NCBI GenBank assembly: GCA_003228915.1
Contig: QIGL01000106.1
Coordinates: 1-35,986 of the forward strand
Length of the DNA stretch: 35,986 nucleotides
Direction: 5' to 3'
Source of the DNA: Acidiferrobacteraceae bacterium
Lineage (GTDB): Bacteria > Pseudomonadota > Gammaproteobacteria > Acidiferrobacterales > SZUA-150
Part shown: piece by piece, positions 32,350 through 35,986 of the stretch
How the letters are laid out: each line of letters starts with the position of its first letter
Numbering within the stretch: position 1 is the first letter of the stretch
Program-made: the position numbers and the translations under genes
The notes under the pieces: model-generated
Seen by the model: the letters and a program-made list of their open reading frames with translations, nothing else
Databases searched by the model: none
What the model was told of the DNA's origin: nothing

Positions 32350-33348
32350 ATGAAAGCATCAGACCAAAAGCGCTTGTTGCGCGAAATGATTTTTTATCGT
32401 CGTTTTGAGGATCGTACCTTCGAGGCTTACATGGAGCGCAAGGTTGGCGGTTTTTTGCACTTGTATTCCGGCCAGGAAGCGGTGGCCACAGGCGTTTTGG
32501 AAATGGCCCGGCCCGGTAGTGATTACGTGATTACCGGTTATCGCGATCATGTCCATGCCCTCAAGGCGGGTGCACCGGCCAAAGAAATTATGGCCGAGCT
32601 CTACGGTAAAGAAACCGGCAGCTCCAAGGGTCGCGGCGGCTCCATGCATATTTTTGATCCCACGGTTAATTTCATGGGTGGTTACGCCCTGGTGGGTCAG
32701 CCTTTTCCCCTGGCCGCAGGTCTGGCCAAGGGCATTAAAATGAAGGGCACGGACCAGATCGCCATATGTTTTCTTGGTGATGGCGCCAATAATCAGGGCA
32801 CATTTCACGAAACCCTGAACATGGCATCCGTATGGAAATTACCGGTTTTGTTTGTTTGCGAAAATAACCTTTATGCCATCGGTACCGCGATAGATCGTTC
32901 CACCGCCGTGCGTGATCAGTACAAACGCGTGGCTGCCTATAATATTCCTGCAAGCCAGCATGATGGTCAGGATATTGATATTGTCATGGAAGCCGCCAAA
33001 AAAGCGGTTGATCATGTGCGCAACGGCAACGGCCCATACTTTCTTGAGTTGATGACTTATCGTAACCGCGGTCATTCCATGTCTGATGCCAAGGGTTATC
33101 GCACCAGGGAAGAAGAGGCCGAATGGGCCAAGCGCGACCCGATACTTATATATAGTGAACGCCTTAAAAAGGCAGGTACTATTTCTGATGAAGATATTAA
33201 AACCTGGGAAAAAGAAATCGATAAGGAAATCGAAGATGATATCGTCAAATTTGCGGAAGAAAGTCCAGAGCCCAAGGTAGAAGACCTCGGGAAATACGTA
33301 CTGGATGACAACCCTGATCCTCGCTGGATCGGGCCGCTGCAATCATAA
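32350..33348 (+). CDS. pdhA: Pyruvate dehydrogenase E1 component, alpha subunit
   Basis: The alpha subunit of the heterotetrameric, thiamine-diphosphate-dependent E1 enzyme that decarboxylates pyruvate and acetylates the E2 lipoyl arm. The 332 residues contain the ThDP/Mg motif GDGANNQG (143-150) continuing to ENN (171-173), GGFLHLYSGQEA at the N-terminal active-site region, SKGRGGSMH (92-100) and the phosphorylation-loop-like YRNRGHSMSDA. It has an ideal ribosome site (AAGGAG). Many gammaproteobacteria use the unrelated single-chain AceE instead, so this alpha/beta type is a useful lineage marker. 2-oxo-acids other than pyruvate cannot be ruled out, but the neighbours support pyruvate. Confidence 0.93.
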   Translation: MKASDQKRLLREMIFYRRFEDRTFEAYMERKVGGFLHLYSGQEAVATGVLEMARPGSDYVITGYRDHVHALKAGAPAKEIMAELYGKETGSSKGRGGSMHIFDPTVNFMGGYALVGQPFPLAAGLAKGIKMKGTDQIAICFLGDGANNQGTFHETLNMASVWKLPVLFVCENNLYAIGTAIDRSTAVRDQYKRVAAYNIPASQHDGQDIDIVMEAAKKAVDHVRNGNGPYFLELMTYRNRGHSMSDAKGYRTREEEAEWAKRDPILIYSERLKKAGTISDEDIKTWEKEIDKEIEDDIVKFAEESPEPKVEDLGKYVLDDNPDPRWIGPLQS

Positions 33349-33359
33349 CGAGGCAAAAC

Positions 33360-34340
33360 ATGGCAGAGACTGCATATTGGGAAGCGATTCAGCGGGCCCA
33401 TGATGAAGAAATGGCGAATGATCCCATGGTGATTGCCATGGGTGAAGACATTGGCGTCGTCGGAGGCACTTATAAAGCAACCTTTGGTTTATACGAAAAA
33501 TATGGCGAAGAACGTGTGATCGATACGCCTATTTCAGAAAACTCCTATACCGGTATTGGCATTGGCGCTTCCATGATTGGTGTGCGTCCCATTATTGAGA
33601 TCATGTCTATCAATTTTGCTTTGTTGGCACTGGATACCCTGATAAATGCTGCCGCTAAAATCCGTTACATGTCTGGTGGCCGCGTACACTGCCCGATTGT
33701 CATGCGCACACCGGGCGGCACGGCCCACCAGCTGGCGGCACAACATTCGGCGCGTCTGGCGCGTATGTTTATGAGTACATCGGGCCTGCGCGTGGTCACG
33801 CCCCGCAGTCCACTGGATGCCTACGGTATGTTGAAATCTGCAGTCCGTTGCAATGATCCCGTTATCATTATTGAACATGAACGCATGTACAACATGAAGG
33901 AAGATATTCCTGACAAAGAATTTTTTCGTCCCCTGGAAGGTGCCGAAATAGTACGTAAAGGCACCGATATTACCTTGATCGGATATAACTATAGTGTCCA
34001 CTTGTGTCTTGAGGCTGCAAAAAGACTGGAGTCCGACGGCGTCAGCGCCGAGGTCCTGGATTTGCGTTCCCTGAAACCGCTGGACCGGGAATCTATTCGT
34101 CGTTCAGTGGAAAAAACCCATCGTTTTCTTATCGCAGAAGAAGACGAGGCAGCAGTTGGCGTCGGTTCGGAAATTATGGCCGTGGTAACGGAAGATTGTT
34201 TTTATGCGCTTGATGCCCAACCGGTGCGCATTCATGCAGCTGATGTACCGGTACCCTTTAATCGAGAGCTTGAAAAGGCCGCGATTCCTGATGTAGACGA
34301 TGTTTACCAGGGCGCACTTAAGGTAATGGGCAAGATTTAG
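33360..34340 (+). CDS. pdhB: Pyruvate dehydrogenase E1 component, beta subunit
   Basis: The beta subunit completes the E1 active site and contacts E2. The 326-residue protein has MGEDIG near 27-32, the ThDP-proton-acceptor segment DTPISENSYTGIGIGASM (with the catalytic Glu), IEIMSINFALLALDTLIN, and RTPGGTAHQLAAQHSA. The C-terminal transketolase domain has EVLDLRSLKPLD and the closing DVPVPFNRELEKAAIPD. It starts 11 bases after the pdhA stop with a short Shine-Dalgarno (CGAGGC), clearly in one operon. Confidence 0.95.
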   Translation: MAETAYWEAIQRAHDEEMANDPMVIAMGEDIGVVGGTYKATFGLYEKYGEERVIDTPISENSYTGIGIGASMIGVRPIIEIMSINFALLALDTLINAAAKIRYMSGGRVHCPIVMRTPGGTAHQLAAQHSARLARMFMSTSGLRVVTPRSPLDAYGMLKSAVRCNDPVIIIEHERMYNMKEDIPDKEFFRPLEGAEIVRKGTDITLIGYNYSVHLCLEAAKRLESDGVSAEVLDLRSLKPLDRESIRRSVEKTHRFLIAEEDEAAVGVGSEIMAVVTEDCFYALDAQPVRIHAADVPVPFNRELEKAAIPDVDDVYQGALKVMGKI

Positions 34341-34442
34341 ACTTACAATTATTCTATTTTGGTAAAACCAGAATTTTTTAGTTGAGCTGAAATTGTAGGT
34401 AGCTCCTGAAATAGTAACCAACATTTATATTAATAAATAAAA

Positions 34443-35986
34443 ATGGCTGAACCTTATACGATTAAAATGCCCCAGCTCTCTGACACCATGACAGAGGGCA
34501 CGGTAGTGTCATGGGAAAAAAAGGTTGGTGATAAGATTGCGCGCGGCACCGTGGTCGCGACCGTCGAAACCGACAAAGCAATTATGGACGTTGAGGTTTT
34601 TCGTGATGGTTACTTATCGGGCCCGTTGACGGCAGAAGATAGTGTCGTGGCAGTGGGCGATGCCATCGCCTATCTCGTTGAAGAAAAAATCCAGGTCAAT
34701 GATTCGGCAGGTGGTGCTGCCGGTACACCGGGCGAGCAACCAGGTGAAGCGGACAAACAAGTTGTTGATGAGTCAGTTATTGCCGAAGTACCTGTGACAG
34801 CTGACACCGTGCCTGAAGATTCCAGGCCCATCTCCATGCCACAATTATCAGATACCATGACCGAAGGTACGCTGGTCACCTGGGAAAAAACAATAGGCGA
34901 GAAAGTCCTGCGCGGTGAAGTCGTGGCCACGGTTGAAACCGACAAGGCGGTAATGGATGTAGAAGTTTTTCATGATGGTTATCTCTCAGGCCCGGCCGCC
35001 GAAGAAGATTCAGTCATACCCGTGGGTGAGCCTATCGCTTTTCTGGTGCAATCAGCTGACCAGGTGCTTGATAGTAAAAAATCAGCCTCTGTTGCAGCAG
35101 CAACACCAGTGCCAGCCACGCAACCCAGGGCGCAACCCTCGGGGACTGCCATGCCCAAAACCCATGTGCCCGCCATGCCCCACGGCGCAACACCGGCGCC
35201 ACGGCCAAAAACCGGTAGCGCCACTCCTTATGCCCGCCAGTTGGCAGGCGCCCACGGTATTGATCTTAATAGTGTAAAGGGTAGTGGTGCCGATGGTTTG
35301 ATTGTTGCCGCTGATATTCTCAACAGCGATGTCCAGAAAACGTCAACCAAACGAATTTACCAGGTGCCAGGCCAGGGCCGTCCCATGAATGGGATGGAAA
35401 AAGCCGTGGCCCACAATATGGAATATTCTCTGTCCATGCCGCTGTTTCGAGTGACGGTAAATATCCAGCCACAGCTTTTGCAAAAGACTTCCAAGTCCAA
35501 AGGTTATTCGTTAACTGTTGCCCTGGCCAAGGCCGCGGCTCTGGCGATTGAAAAACACCCTGTTGTTAATGCCGTTTATCAACATGAAGATCGTATTGTC
35601 GAGCGCGACCAGATCGATGTGGGCCTGGCAGTAGAAACCGATGGCATGGGGCTTGTGGTCCCTGTTTTGCGCGATGTGATTGGCAACAACATGGATGCCC
35701 TGAATACAACCTGGAAAGACCTGGTGAGCCGCGCCCGGGCCCGGCGCCTGAAGCCTGATGAGTATTCCAACCCTACCTTCACCATTTCCAACATGGGCAT
35801 GCTGGGAGTGGCCAATTTTGACGCCATCCCGACGCCTGGTACTTCAGCAATTTTTGCCATTTCGACGACTGGCGATCAAGGTATGCCAGTGACAGTCACG
35901 GCAGATCATCGAATTGTTAATGGTGCTGATGCCGCCAAATTTTTAAATACGTTTAAAGGCCTGGTTGAGAACCCGGACTGGCTTGA
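34443..35986 (+). CDS. pdhC: Pyruvate dehydrogenase E2, dihydrolipoamide acetyltransferase (partial)
   Basis: The E2 core enzyme carries acetyl groups on lipoyl-lysine from E1 to CoA. The frame runs from ATG 34443 to the window end (514 complete codons), so the last residues are missing. It has two lipoyl domains with lipoylated K45 and K168, both in ETDKA, and nearly identical to each other; Ala/Pro-rich linkers; a peripheral-subunit-binding domain at about 260-293 (ATPYARQLAGAHGIDL); and the acetyltransferase domain from about 315. The catalytic motif reads ADHRIVNG, H489 with N493 where most E2 proteins have HRxxDG; plastid and cyanobacterial E2 also deviate here. The 102-base gap after pdhB shows no strong promoter or Shine-Dalgarno. 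Confidence 0.94.
   Translation, partial: MAEPYTIKMPQLSDTMTEGTVVSWEKKVGDKIARGTVVATVETDKAIMDVEVFRDGYLSGPLTAEDSVVAVGDAIAYLVEEKIQVNDSAGGAAGTPGEQPGEADKQVVDESVIAEVPVTADTVPEDSRPISMPQLSDTMTEGTLVTWEKTIGEKVLRGEVVATVETDKAVMDVEVFHDGYLSGPAAEEDSVIPVGEPIAFLVQSADQVLDSKKSASVAAATPVPATQPRAQPSGTAMPKTHVPAMPHGATPAPRPKTGSATPYARQLAGAHGIDLNSVKGSGADGLIVAADILNSDVQKTSTKRIYQVPGQGRPMNGMEKAVAHNMEYSLSMPLFRVTVNIQPQLLQKTSKSKGYSLTVALAKAAALAIEKHPVVNAVYQHEDRIVERDQIDVGLAVETDGMGLVVPVLRDVIGNNMDALNTTWKDLVSRARARRLKPDEYSNPTFTISNMGMLGVANFDAIPTPGTSAIFAISTTGDQGMPVTVTADHRIVNGADAAKFLNTFKGLVENPDWL

Overview
The window looks like a chromosomal segment of a gammaproteobacterium of moderate GC content (judged by eye, not computed). Three things point there. 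The gene order M23 peptidase-secA-argJ-Nudix/ThiE-like next to coaE-pilD-pilC-pilB is the arrangement known from Pseudomonas and relatives. ParE/ParC and EttA read as close homologues of the gammaproteobacterial proteins. The window also carries a FimX-type regulator of type IV pili. I cannot name a genus. No rRNA, tRNA, CRISPR array, transposase or prophage gene was seen.

Layout. 1-5264 (+): the tail of an M23 peptidase, secA, argJ and a MutT-ThiE fusion. 5295-9830 (-): pilB-pilC-pilD-coaE, transcribed right to left. 10026-12564 (+): a rubrerythrin, a two-cluster Fe-S protein with CCG domains and a DUF3501 protein, behind a strong promoter whose -10 box lies inside a perfect Fur/PerR-like palindrome. 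12593-12805 (-): a small conserved-looking gene. 13135-17412 (+): parE-parC (topoisomerase IV), ParC having an unusual lysine-rich N-terminal tail. 17485-23310: an accessory-looking stretch with a VOC protein, a secreted glycine-rich protein, a lipoprotein lipase/esterase, a small membrane protein, a LamG lipoprotein, a DUF2235 hydrolase, a palindromic intergenic repeat and a DUF924 protein. 23331-30944 (-): ettA, a fimX-like gene, an orphan Fe3+-type ABC ATPase, a second intergenic repeat, and argD-argF. 31250-31934 (-): a PuuD-like membrane protein preceded by an unlisted 33-residue single-span membrane microprotein. 32350-35986 (+): pdhA-pdhB-pdhC, a heterotetrameric-E1 pyruvate dehydrogenase cut by the window end.

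How the genes fit together. Three arginine-pathway genes (argJ, argD, argF) sit in two places. PilB/PilC/PilD form the assembly core of type IV pili, and the FimX-like protein is the probable c-di-GMP input to that machine, although no pilin gene is present. The rubrerythrin module looks like a peroxide/oxygen-response unit controlled by a Fur-family repressor.

The observations most worth following are the palindrome on the rubrerythrin promoter and its three-gene module, the argD leader (terminator-like hairpin plus an arginine-rich overlapping uORF), the microprotein upstream of the PuuD-like gene, the basic tail on ParC, the all-degenerate FimX, and an E2 acyltransferase motif with Asn in place of the usual Asp.
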